A DNA stretch of 45,558 bases from Collinsella aerofaciens. GTDB taxonomy: Bacteria; Actinomycetota; Coriobacteriia; Coriobacteriales; Coriobacteriaceae. The stretch lies in assembly GCA_030826265.1 (NCBI GenBank), contig JAPJOH010000021.1, positions 1-45,558 of the forward strand. Direction: 5' to 3'. Positions 7,718 to 17,416 of the stretch are shown one piece after another (the first letter of the stretch is position 1; each line of letters begins with the position of its first letter). The notes beneath the pieces were generated by a model. That model was not told the origin of the DNA. It ran no database searches and saw only the letters and a list, made by a program, of their open reading frames with translations. The translations under genes were made by a program, and so were the position numbers.

Positions 7718-9871
7718 TTACTGAACTTTGCTGGCGAACTCGAGGTATTGCATGCGCTGCAGCTTGTTGATCGTCGAGGCGTATGGGCTGTCTTCAGATT
7801 CCAAGTCGTAGCGCAGCCCGTCGGTACCGAGGTAGCCGGCGACATTGATGGTGGGCACATCTGACCTTGTTGCAAGCAGAGCCTTTTGATAGTCGGTGAG
7901 CGGGGCGCCGATCTTATTAAGGGTAATGGCTGCAACCTCGTTTGCCCCGACGGTGTCGTAGACGTTGAGCTCGGTATTGCCGGCGATTTCATAGTTAGCC
8001 CAGACAAAATATGTCGACTGATAGATACGGAAAGCGTGGCTTGCCGTATCTTCCTGAGGGTACAGCTCGTCGTTGAGAGTCGTTGCGGCGCTCGGCTGAT
8101 GGTCGCCAAAAAAGACAAGGACAACCGGTCTGCCGATATTGCGGAGCTCGTTGATAAAGTACTCGAGGTCCCGGTCGGATGCGTTGATGCAGGTAAGATA
8201 GGTGTTGAGCGCGCTATTGGCACCCTCGCTGGCTCCCTCGACCCAATAGTTTGTAAGCTCCTCGGCGGGAACGGTGCCATAGTCGTAGCCGCCATGATTT
8301 TGCATCGTGACGTCAAAGATGAACTGCGGGGCTTCGTCGGTTCTAAGCAGGTCGAGTATCTTGTCGTAGGTGGCGTAGTCGCATACGCCGGCATGGTAAC
8401 AGGGCGCACCTTCGAAATCGCCGATTGAAAGAAAGTCTCCAAAGCCCAGCTGCTGATAGATTTTATCTCGATGGTAGTTGACGGGGTTTTGCGGGTGCAT
8501 AGCGGTAGCGGTATACCCAAGCTCCTTAAGGTCCTTTGCCAGGCTGTCGACGCCATTCATCTGATATAGCTGATAGGGGATTTTGCCTAATCCGACAAAG
8601 GCCGTTGTCGCTCCGGTCAAAAATTCGAATTCGGAGTTCGCCGTTCCGCCACCGGCGACCGAAGCGAGCATGGTGCCGCGAACAAGTGTGTCGGGAAGCG
8701 AGTTGTAGAATGCGGGGCCGGTGTACCCGGCCGCCTGGAGCTGCTCAAAGCACGAAAGGTCGCTAAAACTCTCATTCATGACGGCAACAATCGTCGGCTT
8801 GATTTCATTGAACTGGGCAACGGCCGCCGCGCGCTGCTCGCTCGAGCCATACGTGCTGTCGTAGGTGGCGGCGAGCTCCTGCTCGATGCTCTGCGCCTCA
8901 TCGGGCGTATAGTCTTCGGGCTTCTCAATGGGCAACTCGTTGACCATTTCGGTGAACGAAGTGATAAAACCCTGAGACGCATATGTGGTGATGGGCTGCC
9001 AACGGTCAAATCCAAAATTCAGCGCCTGCTCCAAGTCGATGCTGGAAAAGCCCGAGAGCCCCACAACGGTCACTAACAGAAAAGCACAGAGGTTAGCGGC
9101 GATTGCGGGGAAGACATGGGTGGGCGTACGGAGCTTTCGCGGACGGATAAGCGAAAGAAGCCCCAGGGAAATCTCCAGCAGGGCGAGAGAGGTTACGATT
9201 CCGGCGGTAAAGGTAAACTCGTATCCCTCGCTCACCTCCATTGCGGTGCCAAGGGCCAAGATATCGCTTGGCAGGATGGCTTCGCCTTTAAACGTTATGA
9301 CGAAGTGCTCGGCAATGCCAAGGATGCAGCAGGCGACGGGCACGAGGGCCATGACGCCTCCATGACGCTGTCCCAGCAAATAAAGGGAGAGCAGAACCGT
9401 CGCGAGCAGCCCGACGGAAAACCCGAATGAGTTGGCGGGAATGCGATAGAACGTTTCGTTGCAGGCAATTTCGAGTGAAACGAACGAGAGCGCTGAAACA
9501 GCGGCGATGACAAGGATGTCACGGCAAATACAGGCAACCGTTCCCGTCGCAAGATCGGTTTGGTCGATAAGTCCCGAAACCAAGGGCTCGACAAGAAGTA
9601 TGACGGCGGCAGCACCGAGCGCCGAATAAGAAAGGACCCATAGGGAACTGTCCTCATTTACGAGCAATTGATTCGTAATCCATGCAGCTACCATGCCGAG
9701 CGGGATGAGGAGCGTCGCGCACCAAAAGACGCGGGCAATGGGTGGCTTTTCATTGTGTTTGATTGAAAAATACACGCGCACGACGACGGTGGCCACGATA
9801 AGGATGGCGATGAATATGGGCAGATTGGCCATGTCACTCGAAGTGATTTCAAGGGGGATATCTTCGGTCAT
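7718..9871 (-). CDS. LtaS-like membrane sulfatase (polyglycerolphosphate or phosphoglycerol transferase)
   Basis: This is a 717-residue membrane protein of the lipoteichoic acid synthase/alkaline phosphatase superfamily. The first about 300 residues hold several hydrophobic segments. The extracellular sulfatase domain follows, with VAVMNESFSD (metal-binding Glu), GGGTANSEFEFL (the catalytic Thr position) and VLVFFGDHQPS (metal-binding Asp/His). These enzymes move phosphoglycerol from lipid onto a growing cell-surface polymer. Whether this one makes true LTA or modifies another glycan cannot be told. ATG 9871 is preceded by AGAGGAA; upstream in-frame Met codons lack a ribosome site and reach toward the uvrA promoter region. 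It is divergent from uvrA and 145 bp upstream of mrp. Confidence 0.83.
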   Translation of the reverse strand: MTEDIPLEITSSDMANLPIFIAILIVATVVVRVYFSIKHNEKPPIARVFWCATLLIPLGMVAAWITNQLLVNEDSSLWVLSYSALGAAAVILLVEPLVSGLIDQTDLATGTVACICRDILVIAAVSALSFVSLEIACNETFYRIPANSFGFSVGLLATVLLSLYLLGQRHGGVMALVPVACCILGIAEHFVITFKGEAILPSDILALGTAMEVSEGYEFTFTAGIVTSLALLEISLGLLSLIRPRKLRTPTHVFPAIAANLCAFLLVTVVGLSGFSSIDLEQALNFGFDRWQPITTYASQGFITSFTEMVNELPIEKPEDYTPDEAQSIEQELAATYDSTYGSSEQRAAAVAQFNEIKPTIVAVMNESFSDLSCFEQLQAAGYTGPAFYNSLPDTLVRGTMLASVAGGGTANSEFEFLTGATTAFVGLGKIPYQLYQMNGVDSLAKDLKELGYTATAMHPQNPVNYHRDKIYQQLGFGDFLSIGDFEGAPCYHAGVCDYATYDKILDLLRTDEAPQFIFDVTMQNHGGYDYGTVPAEELTNYWVEGASEGANSALNTYLTCINASDRDLEYFINELRNIGRPVVLVFFGDHQPSAATTLNDELYPQEDTASHAFRIYQSTYFVWANYEIAGNTELNVYDTVGANEVAAITLNKIGAPLTDYQKALLATRSDVPTINVAGYLGTDGLRYDLESEDSPYASTINKLQRMQYLEFASKVQ

Positions 9872-9989
9872 GGACGTTCCTCTGTTACGGCAAATTAAGT
9901 TCAGTATTAGATTACTGTAACCTTTCCACGGCATTTCGAGAAACAAAGCGCCCGATACGCAAAGCTAAAGGTCTGCGAATCTTGTATTA

Positions 9990-10003
9990 CGAACATCTGT
10001 GCG
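9990..10003 (+). promoter_or_regulatory. LexA-like (SOS) box candidate upstream of uvrA
   Basis: CGAACATCTGTGCG resembles the Gram-positive/actinobacterial SOS box (CGAAC, 4 nt, GTTCG), with one mismatch in the ten arm positions. It lies 62 bp before the uvrA ATG, between the divergent sulfatase and uvrA genes. uvrA is a classic SOS gene. A TATGAT hexamer at 10031-10036 may be the -10, but I see no good -35. Confidence 0.4.
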
Positions 10004-10064
10004 CGTCGAGTGCGCTAAACTCATCGACAGTATGATTCGATGCAATAGGAGGCAAGGAGCTTCC

Positions 10065-12944
10065 ATGTCTGATTCTTCTATCGTTATTCGCGGCGCTCGT
10101 GAGCACAACCTCCGTGATATCGATGTTTCCATTCCGCGTGACCAACTCGTGGTCATTACCGGTCTTTCTGGCTCGGGCAAGAGTTCGCTGGCATTTGACA
10201 CTATCTATGCCGAGGGCCAGCGTCGATACGTTGAGAGCCTTTCGAGCTATGCGCGCCAGTTCTTGGGCCAGATGGACAAACCCGACTTGGATTCAATCGA
10301 CGGCCTTTCGCCGGCGGTGTCGATTGACCAAAAGACGACGTCTAAAAACCCTCGCTCGACGGTTGGCACCGTAACCGAGATTTATGACTATCTGCGCCTG
10401 CTGTTCGCCCGTGTGGGCACCCCGCACTGCCCCGAATGCGGCCGCGTCATTGAGCGTCAGACGACCGACCAGGTTGCCGACAAGGTCTTGGCGGCGGGGG
10501 AGGGCCGCCGCGCGTTTGTGCTGGCACCGGTGGTGCGCGGGCGAAAAGGCGAGTACACCAAACTGTTTGAGGACCTTCGCGCCGAGGGCTTTAGCCGCGT
10601 GCGTGTCGACGGTGAAGTGCGCTCGCTCGACGATCCGATCGATCTGGACAAGAAGTTCAAGCACGATATCGAGGTCGTGGTCGACCGCATCGTGATTCGG
10701 GAAAACTCTCTGGGCCGCATCGCCGAGTCTGTTGAACAGGCGACTGCCTTGGCGCACGGCAATGTAAACGTGTACATGCTGCCCGATCGCGATGCTCCCG
10801 AGGGGACCGAGGGCGAACTGCTGGAGTATTCGTTGGCCTTGGCGTGCCCGGAGCATGGACACTCCATTGACGATCTTCAGCCGCGTGATTTTTCGTTCAA
10901 CGCTCCCTATGGCGCATGTCCTGAGTGCGACGGCCTGGGCTTTAAGAAAACCGTTGATGCCGAGGCGCTGATTGAGGACCCCTCGAAGTCCATTGCCGAC
11001 GGAGTCTTTGGTAGCCTGTTTGGCAATTCGAACTACTATCCGCAGATTTTTGCTGCGGTCTGCAAACACTTTAAGGTGAGCGCCGATACGCCGTGGGAGG
11101 ACTTGCCCCCTCGCGTGCGTCGTGCATTCTTGGATGGCCTGGGCGATACGAAGATCTCGGTCGACTACCAAAAGCTCGACGGACGTCGTAGCCAGTGGGA
11201 TACAAAGTTTTCGGGCGTTCGCAACATCCTGTACGAACGCTATGCCGAGACGACGAACGAGAACACCAAGGCGCGCCTGGAGAAGTACATTCGCGAGGAA
11301 CCGTGCTCGAGCTGCCACGGCGCTCGTTTGCGCCCTGAGATGCTCGCCGTCACCGTGGGCGGCAAGTCCATTTACGAGGTTTGTTGCCTGTCGTGCCGTG
11401 AGTCGCTCGAGTTTTTTGAGGGCTTGGAACTTACCGAGCGTCAACGGTTTATCGGCGGCCGTATCGTCAAGGAAATCCTGGAGCGCTTGCGTTTTCTGGT
11501 CGATGTTGGACTCGACTATCTGACGCTCGATCGTGCTTCGGCGACGCTTTCCGGTGGCGAGGCACAGCGTATTCGACTGGCAACGCAGATCGGCGCGGGT
11601 CTCATGGGCGTGCTCTATATTCTGGATGAGCCCTCGATCGGTCTTCATCAGCGTGACAACGAGCGCCTGATCAAGACGCTCGAGCGCCTGCGCGATATCG
11701 GCAATACCGTTATCGTCGTCGAACACGACGAGGATACAATCCGTGCCGCCGACTACGTGATCGACATGGGGCCCGGCGCCGGCGTCAACGGCGGACACGT
11801 AGTCGCGGCGGGAACGCCTGCCGATATCATGGCGTGTCCTGAGTCGATGACGGGCGCTTATCTGACCGGCAAACGAATGATCCGGGTGCCTGATGAACGG
11901 CGCAAACCCGGTCGCGGCTGCCTTAAAATAACGGGCGCTCGAGCCAACAACCTCAAAAACGTTACTGCCAAGATCGAGTTTGGTACGCTTACGGTTGTTA
12001 CCGGCGTGTCGGGATCGGGCAAGAGCTCCCTAGTTACCGACACCATTGCGCCTGCCCTTACGAATGCCATTCACCGCTCGACGCGCCCTGTGGGTCCGTA
12101 TAAGAAAATCGAGGGCATCGAGTGTATCGATAAGGTTATCGATATCGACCAGTCGCCGATTGGCCGCACGCCGCGTTCCAACCCTGCTACCTATATCGGC
12201 CTGTGGGATGATCTTCGCGCACTGTTTGCGAGTACGCCGGAGTCGAAGGCGCGCGGCTACTCGCCAGGTCGTTTCTCCTTTAATGTGAGTGGCGGGCGCT
12301 GTGAGGCGTGCAAGGGCGACGGACAGATCAAGATCGAGATGCACTTCCTTCCCGATATCTACGTTCCCTGCGAAGTTTGCGGCGGTAAACGCTACAACCG
12401 CGAGACACTCGAGGTCACCTATCGTGGCAAGACCATCTCGGACGTGCTCGACATGAGCGTTACCGAGGCGCTGGCCTTCTTTGGGAATATCCCGCAGATT
12501 AAGCGCAAGCTCCAGACGCTGTACGATGTAGGCTTGGGCTACGTGAGCCTGGGCCAGCCCGCCACGACGCTTTCGGGCGGCGAGGCGCAGCGTGTAAAGC
12601 TCGCCAAGGAGCTTCATCGACGCCAGACGGGCAAGACGTTCTATATTTTGGACGAGCCGACGACCGGCCTTCATTTTGAGGACGTCCGCCAGCTGCTCGA
12701 TGTACTGCAGCGCTTGGTCGATGCGGGCAACACGGTGCTGGTGATTGAACACAACCTTGATGTCATCAAGGTTGCCGACCGCCTGATCGATATGGGTCCC
12801 GAGGGCGGTAACGGCGGCGGAACCGTCGTGGTTTCGGGTACACCGGAGCAGGTTGCGGACTGTCCGCAGAGTTATACGGGCAAGTTTTTGGCGCCGTTGC
12901 TCAGGCGTGACCGGGAGCGCCAGGCTCAACTTGATGCTCAATAA
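10065..12944 (+). CDS. uvrA: UvrABC excinuclease subunit A
   Basis: UvrA is the dimeric ABC-type ATPase that finds bulky DNA lesions and loads UvrB. The 959-residue protein has two nucleotide-binding modules. The first has GLSGSGKSSLAFDT and the signature LSGGEAQRIRLA; the second has GVSGSGKSSLVTDT and LSGGEAQRVKLAKEL with LDEPTTGLH. Zinc-binding CxxC pairs are visible (CPECG near residue 125; CPECDG; CSSC; CEAC and CEVCGG in the second half). The insertion and signature domains are complete and the length is normal. ATG 10065 follows AGGAGGCAAGGAG; an in-frame start 66 nt earlier has no ribosome site and would overlap the regulatory region. Confidence 0.98.
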   Translation: MSDSSIVIRGAREHNLRDIDVSIPRDQLVVITGLSGSGKSSLAFDTIYAEGQRRYVESLSSYARQFLGQMDKPDLDSIDGLSPAVSIDQKTTSKNPRSTVGTVTEIYDYLRLLFARVGTPHCPECGRVIERQTTDQVADKVLAAGEGRRAFVLAPVVRGRKGEYTKLFEDLRAEGFSRVRVDGEVRSLDDPIDLDKKFKHDIEVVVDRIVIRENSLGRIAESVEQATALAHGNVNVYMLPDRDAPEGTEGELLEYSLALACPEHGHSIDDLQPRDFSFNAPYGACPECDGLGFKKTVDAEALIEDPSKSIADGVFGSLFGNSNYYPQIFAAVCKHFKVSADTPWEDLPPRVRRAFLDGLGDTKISVDYQKLDGRRSQWDTKFSGVRNILYERYAETTNENTKARLEKYIREEPCSSCHGARLRPEMLAVTVGGKSIYEVCCLSCRESLEFFEGLELTERQRFIGGRIVKEILERLRFLVDVGLDYLTLDRASATLSGGEAQRIRLATQIGAGLMGVLYILDEPSIGLHQRDNERLIKTLERLRDIGNTVIVVEHDEDTIRAADYVIDMGPGAGVNGGHVVAAGTPADIMACPESMTGAYLTGKRMIRVPDERRKPGRGCLKITGARANNLKNVTAKIEFGTLTVVTGVSGSGKSSLVTDTIAPALTNAIHRSTRPVGPYKKIEGIECIDKVIDIDQSPIGRTPRSNPATYIGLWDDLRALFASTPESKARGYSPGRFSFNVSGGRCEACKGDGQIKIEMHFLPDIYVPCEVCGGKRYNRETLEVTYRGKTISDVLDMSVTEALAFFGNIPQIKRKLQTLYDVGLGYVSLGQPATTLSGGEAQRVKLAKELHRRQTGKTFYILDEPTTGLHFEDVRQLLDVLQRLVDAGNTVLVIEHNLDVIKVADRLIDMGPEGGNGGGTVVVSGTPEQVADCPQSYTGKFLAPLLRRDRERQAQLDAQ

Positions 12945-12964
12945 ATAGGCGATTCAGTTTATGG

Positions 12965-12995
12965 GCGCCATCGACTCCTTGTGATTCGATGGCGC
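12965..12995 (+). terminator. Hairpin after uvrA (weak terminator)
   Basis: A perfect 10-bp stem (12965-12974 with 12986-12995) with an 11-nt loop is followed by TTGCTGTG, so the T-run is poor. It lies 20 bp after the uvrA stop. Confidence 0.5.
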
Positions 12996-13076
12996 TTGCT
13001 GTGCCGAAGTGACGTATGCAGCCGAATTGGACATATACTTAATCCTTGCGTCCGAATGCGAGGGAAAGGATATGTC

Positions 13077-13577
13077 ATGGCAAAGGCTGTAAAGACGCCA
13101 AAAACCAATGCGATGCGCGAGCTGGAAAGCGCCGGCATTTCCTATGTTCTACATACGTACGAAGACGATGGCGATGAGTCGGTGGGCCTGGGGGTCGCGA
13201 TTTCGGAGCAGCTTGGCGAGGAGCCCGGTCAAGGATTTAAGACTTTGGTCTGTGTGACACCGTCCAACGACTATGTCGTGTGCTGCATCCCTGTTGCCGA
13301 CGAGCTCGATCTAAAGTCCGCCGCGCGTGCCGCGGGGGAGAAGTCCTTGGCCATGATGCATGTGAAGGATTTGCTTGCGGCGACTGGCTACGTTCGCGGC
13401 GGCTGCAGCCCGGTCGGTATGAAAAAACGCTACCGGACGCTCATTGATGAGACATGTGTCCTTTGGGATACCATTTTTATTTCGGGAGGCAAGCGTGGTT
13501 ATCAGCTCGAGCTTGCACCCGATGATTTAATTGCATTTTGCGGGGCGACGGTTGCCGCGATTACGAGAGAGGACTGA
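13077..13577 (+). CDS. ybaK: YbaK/EbsC-type Cys-tRNA(Pro) deacylase
   Basis: This is a 166-residue protein of the YbaK/aminoacyl-tRNA deacylase family, which hydrolyses Cys mischarged onto tRNA-Pro and so keeps translation faithful. The sequence fits throughout: MRELESAGISYVLHTYE at the N-terminus, the core FKTLVCVTPSNDYVVCCIPV, KSAARAAGEKSLAMM, GYVRGGCSPVGMKKRY (the conserved GxxSP-like turn) and a C-terminal QLELAPDDLI. ATG 13077 is preceded by GGGAAAGGA; earlier in-frame starts lack a site and fall in the uvrA terminator hairpin. The gene ends 3 bp before murJ, so the two are probably co-transcribed. Confidence 0.88.
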   Translation: MAKAVKTPKTNAMRELESAGISYVLHTYEDDGDESVGLGVAISEQLGEEPGQGFKTLVCVTPSNDYVVCCIPVADELDLKSAARAAGEKSLAMMHVKDLLAATGYVRGGCSPVGMKKRYRTLIDETCVLWDTIFISGGKRGYQLELAPDDLIAFCGATVAAITRED

Positions 13578-13580
13578 GCG

Positions 13581-15263
13581 ATGCCGCAGGAAGAATTGAA
13601 GCGCGGAGCTCATTTTGCAAAAGAATCTGCGCCTCAGACACCCTCATCCGAAGCTTCTTCGTCGCGAGATGACACTGACGACATGGGCTCGTCGGACTAC
13701 TCCACGGTTGGTCGTTCCGCCGGGCTTATGACCATCCTGACTATCGTGTCTCGCGTCACCGGTTTTATCCGCACGTGGGCAATGGCGGCCGCTATCGGCA
13801 TGTCGCTACTCTCGTCCTCCTATCAGGTCGCCAACAACCTGCCCAATATGCTCTACGAACTCGTGATGGGCGGCATGCTCGTGACGGCGTTTTTGCCCGT
13901 GTACATGGGCGTGAGGCGTGAGCAGGGTCGCGAGGCCTCAAACGAGTACGTGGGCAACCTGCTCGGCATTCTGCTTTTGGTGCTGGGTGGCATTTCGTTG
14001 CTGGGGACCGTGTTCGCCCCGGGCTTTATCTGGACGCAATCGTTCCTTTCGGGTGACGGCGGCAGCATGGATACCGCTGCGTTCATGTTCCGTTTCTTTG
14101 CCATCCAGATTCTGTTTTATGGTTTGGGCTCGGTGTTCTCGGGCGTTCTCAACGCACACCGCGACTACTTCTGGTCGACGTTTGCTCCGGTCCTCAACAA
14201 TGTGATCGTCATTGCGAGCTTTATGGGTTTTGCGCCCGTGTCCGCACAGTTTGGCGAACGTGCCGGCATCATCTTGATTGCGGCCGGTACGACCCTCGGT
14301 GTTTTTGTTCAGATGGCATGTCAGATCCCCGCGCTTGGCAAGCACGGCGTGCATCCCCATATCCATATCGACTTTAAGGACCCCGCACTGCGGCAGACGA
14401 TTGCGCTCGGTATCCCGACGCTGCTCGCCACGGTGTGCATGTTTGTCTCGACTTCTATCACCAACGCTGCCGCGCTGGTGGTCCAGCCCGAGACTGGTCC
14501 TTCCGTCATCGCCTATGCGCGCCTGTGGTACACGCTGCCCTACGCGCTGATTGCCGCCTCGCTTTCGACGGCGCTCTATACCGAGCTCTCTCACGACGCG
14601 CAGGAGAAGGATTACGACAGCGTTCGCACGGGCATTTCGCGTGGCGTCGCCCAGATGCTGTTCTTCCTGATTCCGTTCGCGCTGTACCTGATTGTCTTCG
14701 CGCGTCCGCTCAACATGATCTACTGTGCTGGCAAGTTCGATGAATCCGGCGTGACGCTGGTGTCCGAGTACCTTGTCTACCTGGCGCTCTCGCTGCCGCT
14801 CTACGGCGTGGTCGTGTTGATGCAGAAGAGCTTCTCTGCCTTGCTCGACATGAAGCCCTATAGTCGCTATTGCCTGTATTCTGCCATCGGCCAGGCCGGC
14901 TCGGTTCTGCTGTTTGGCGTTGTGCTGGGCTTCGGCATGCCGGCAATCGCGCTTTCGTATGTCGTCGACTACGTGATCTTGGTCGGTTGTTCGCTGTGGT
15001 GGCTGCGTCGTCGTCTGCGTGGCCTTCAGGTCAAATCTATCCTACATGGCGGTTTCTTTGGCCTTTTGCTCGGTGGCCTGGGTGCTGCCGCAGGCGCCGG
15101 CGTCATGTGGGCGCTTGAGCACTTTGTCGGGGCGCTTGGCGGTTCGATTCTGATTACTCTTGGCTATGTTTGCGTAGCGGGTGTCGTCTCGCTTGCTGTT
15201 ACCTTTGGCCTTGCCGTCGTCCTTAAGATGCCCGAGGTCTCGGCGCTGCTTCGTCGCAAGTAG
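13581..15263 (+). CDS. murJ: MurJ/MviN lipid II flippase
   Basis: MurJ moves lipid II across the cytoplasmic membrane for peptidoglycan synthesis. The 560-residue protein has a charged, Ser-rich cytosolic tail of about 45 residues and then about 14 hydrophobic segments. The MviN signature is clear in the first helices: SRVTGFIRTWAMAAAIG and NNLPNMLYELVMGGMLVTAF, plus the downstream motif VFSGVLNAHRDYFW. ATG 13581 lies 3 bp after the ybaK stop, with GAGAGAGGA upstream. The length is normal for actinobacterial MurJ without the long C-terminal kinase-like extension of mycobacterial MviN. uvrC begins right after its stop codon. Confidence 0.93.
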   Translation: MPQEELKRGAHFAKESAPQTPSSEASSSRDDTDDMGSSDYSTVGRSAGLMTILTIVSRVTGFIRTWAMAAAIGMSLLSSSYQVANNLPNMLYELVMGGMLVTAFLPVYMGVRREQGREASNEYVGNLLGILLLVLGGISLLGTVFAPGFIWTQSFLSGDGGSMDTAAFMFRFFAIQILFYGLGSVFSGVLNAHRDYFWSTFAPVLNNVIVIASFMGFAPVSAQFGERAGIILIAAGTTLGVFVQMACQIPALGKHGVHPHIHIDFKDPALRQTIALGIPTLLATVCMFVSTSITNAAALVVQPETGPSVIAYARLWYTLPYALIAASLSTALYTELSHDAQEKDYDSVRTGISRGVAQMLFFLIPFALYLIVFARPLNMIYCAGKFDESGVTLVSEYLVYLALSLPLYGVVVLMQKSFSALLDMKPYSRYCLYSAIGQAGSVLLFGVVLGFGMPAIALSYVVDYVILVGCSLWWLRRRLRGLQVKSILHGGFFGLLLGGLGAAAGAGVMWALEHFVGALGGSILITLGYVCVAGVVSLAVTFGLAVVLKMPEVSALLRRK

Positions 15264-15269
15264 GTGCGC

Positions 15270-17210
15270 GTGGCCGGTCACGACAACATTCCAACGCTTG
15301 CCGAGCAGGTTTCGCGCGTTCCCACACAGCCCGGATGCTACCTTTGGAAGGATGCCAAGGGCGATGTCATCTACGTGGGCAAGGCGAAAAACCTACGCGC
15401 CCGCATGCGTCAATACGTGACACTGCAGGATGAGCGTCAAAAGATTCCGCTGATGATGCAGCTGGTGGCGAGCTTTGACTATATCGTGGTGGAGACCGAG
15501 CATGAGGCGTTGGTGCTCGAGCGCAATTTGATTGGTCAGTACCATCCGTACTTTAACGTCGACCTCAAGGATGACAAGAGCTACCCCTTTATCGCCATTA
15601 CAAAGGGCGACCTGTATCCCGCTATCAAATATACGCGTGAGCGTCATAAGCCGGGAACGCGCTATTTTGGACCCTATACCGATAGCCGTGCGGCACGTGA
15701 GACGATAGATACGCTGCGCAAGGTTATTCCCATCTGCTCCGCATCCTGTGCGGAGTGGCGTCGTTGTCGCCGTATCGTTGAGTCCCACAAGGGCGAGGAA
15801 GACATCGTCAATATGATTTGCGCGCAAAACGGGCGTCCCTGCTTTGACTACCATGTCGGGCGCGGCCCGGGTGCGTGTGTCGGCGCGATTTCCCCGGCAG
15901 ACTATGCCAAGAACGTCAAGCGTGTCGAGCGCTTTTTGTCGGGCCATCGCAAGGATGTCGTCGATGAGCTGACCTCCGAGATGACGGATGCCGCCGAGGC
16001 GCTCGACTTTGAGCGCGCGGCACGCGTCAAACGTCGTTTGGAGGTCATCAGGGGTCTGGACGATCGTCAGCAAGTCGTTTTTCCCTCCAGTGTCGATATC
16101 GATGTCATCGGGTTCTATCGCGAGGAGACCATCTCCGCCGCTTGCGTCTTCGTCGTTCGCGAGGGCCGAACAGTTCGCACCTGCGAGTTCATTCTCGACA
16201 AGGGTCTTGATGTTGACGAGGAAGAGCTCCAGTCGGGCTTTCTTAAGCGCTATTACGACGAGACGGCTGATATTCCAGCTGAGGTCAACCTTTCCGTCGA
16301 GCTTGAGGATGCGGAGGCGCTGGGGGAATGGCTTGCGGGCAAGCGCGAGCGTTCCTGCCATCTCCATAGGCCGCAGCGTGGCGAAAAGCACCGTTTGCTC
16401 GATATGGCATCCAAAAATGCGCGCCATGCCCTCATGCGCTACATGATGCGAACGGGGTACGCTGACGACCGCACCAATCAGGCGCTCCTGGAGCTCGAAA
16501 GCGCGCTGGCGCTGCCGGCGCCGCCGATGCGTATCGAGTGCTTCGATATCTCGACGCTGCACGGAACCTTTACCGTCGCCTCGATGGTGGTGTTTACCAA
16601 CGGACGCGCCGACAAGAGCCAGTACCGTCGTTTTAAAATTCAGGCCGAATTGGACGAGGCAAACGACTTCGTGTCGATGTCCGAGGTTTTGGGACGACGC
16701 TATGCTCCCGAGCGCATGGCCGACGAGCGCTTTGGATCGCGCCCCGATTTGCTCGTTGTCGATGGCGGTAAGCCGCAATTGACCGCTGCGATCAAGCAAC
16801 TTGAGGCTCTTGGGCTCGATATACCAGTTTGTGGCTTGGCAAAGGCCGATGAGGAGGTTTTCGTGCCTTGGGACGAGACTCCAGTCGTGCTTCCGACCGG
16901 GTCCGCGTCGCTCTATCTAATCAAACAGGTGCGCGATGAATCGCACCGTTTTGCCATCACGTTCCATCGCGAATTGCGCGATAAAGCCATGACGGTTTCG
17001 GTACTCGATGACGTTCCAGGCGTGGGACCCACCAGAAAACGTGCCCTTATGCGCCATTTTGGCTCGATGAAGCGTTTGCGCGCGGCGAGCGAGCAAGAGA
17101 TCGCGGAAGTTCGAGGCGTTCCGGCCGATGTCGCCAAAGCGGTCCACGAGGCACTTGTTGCATGGAATGCCGAACGCGCCCAGGCATCGGCCAACCGTTC
17201 CGAAAACTAA
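15270..17210 (+). CDS. uvrC: UvrABC excinuclease subunit C
   Basis: UvrC makes both incisions around a lesion held by UvrB. The protein (about 646 residues) has an N-terminal GIY-YIG nuclease (QPGCYLWKDAKGDVIYVGKAKNLRARMRQY), a cysteine-containing middle part, a UVR motif that pairs with UvrB (EALDFERAARVKRRLEVI), an RNase H-like nuclease (IECFDISTLHGTFTVASMVV, LLVVDGGKPQL) and a C-terminal helix-hairpin-helix pair (LDDVPGVGPTRKRALMRHFGS). GTG 15270 is preferred because AAGTAGG lies 5 nt upstream. GTG 15264, directly after the murJ stop, is possible and adds two residues. The gene is coupled to murJ. The sialic acid cluster starts 365 bp later. Confidence 0.95.
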   Translation: MAGHDNIPTLAEQVSRVPTQPGCYLWKDAKGDVIYVGKAKNLRARMRQYVTLQDERQKIPLMMQLVASFDYIVVETEHEALVLERNLIGQYHPYFNVDLKDDKSYPFIAITKGDLYPAIKYTRERHKPGTRYFGPYTDSRAARETIDTLRKVIPICSASCAEWRRCRRIVESHKGEEDIVNMICAQNGRPCFDYHVGRGPGACVGAISPADYAKNVKRVERFLSGHRKDVVDELTSEMTDAAEALDFERAARVKRRLEVIRGLDDRQQVVFPSSVDIDVIGFYREETISAACVFVVREGRTVRTCEFILDKGLDVDEEELQSGFLKRYYDETADIPAEVNLSVELEDAEALGEWLAGKRERSCHLHRPQRGEKHRLLDMASKNARHALMRYMMRTGYADDRTNQALLELESALALPAPPMRIECFDISTLHGTFTVASMVVFTNGRADKSQYRRFKIQAELDEANDFVSMSEVLGRRYAPERMADERFGSRPDLLVVDGGKPQLTAAIKQLEALGLDIPVCGLAKADEEVFVPWDETPVVLPTGSASLYLIKQVRDESHRFAITFHRELRDKAMTVSVLDDVPGVGPTRKRALMRHFGSMKRLRAASEQEIAEVRGVPADVAKAVHEALVAWNAERAQASANRSEN

Positions 17211-17235
17211 ACGTGCTTCTAAACAACTGATATAC

Positions 17236-17263
17236 ATGATTGGCCGATTTTCAATCATTTATT
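17236..17263 (+). terminator. Weak terminator after uvrC
   Basis: A 7-bp AT-rich stem (17236-17242 with 17252-17258) is followed by TTTATTT. It is the only terminator-like structure between uvrC and the nan cluster. Confidence 0.35.
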
Positions 17264-17310
17264 TCGCGGCGATTACCTGTCGATTTCGGGTTTTATTAAC
17301 GCTAAAACGT

Positions 17311-17340
17311 TTGACTAGCCATGGTGAACAACCCTGCTAT
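17311..17340 (+). promoter_or_regulatory. Distal promoter candidate of the sialic acid cluster
   Basis: TTGACT (17311-17316), an 18-nt spacer, then TGCTAT (17335-17340). An AAAACGTTT core (17304-17312) overlaps the -35, a shape used by LacI-family regulators. The same nonamer occurs upstream of gap. The -10 is weak. Confidence 0.3.
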
Positions 17341-17416
17341 CCTGCGGGTTGACGATGACTGATATCTCACCTCGTCGATACATACTGTCTGGCGAATCGT
17401 TTGTCAATGAATTCGG

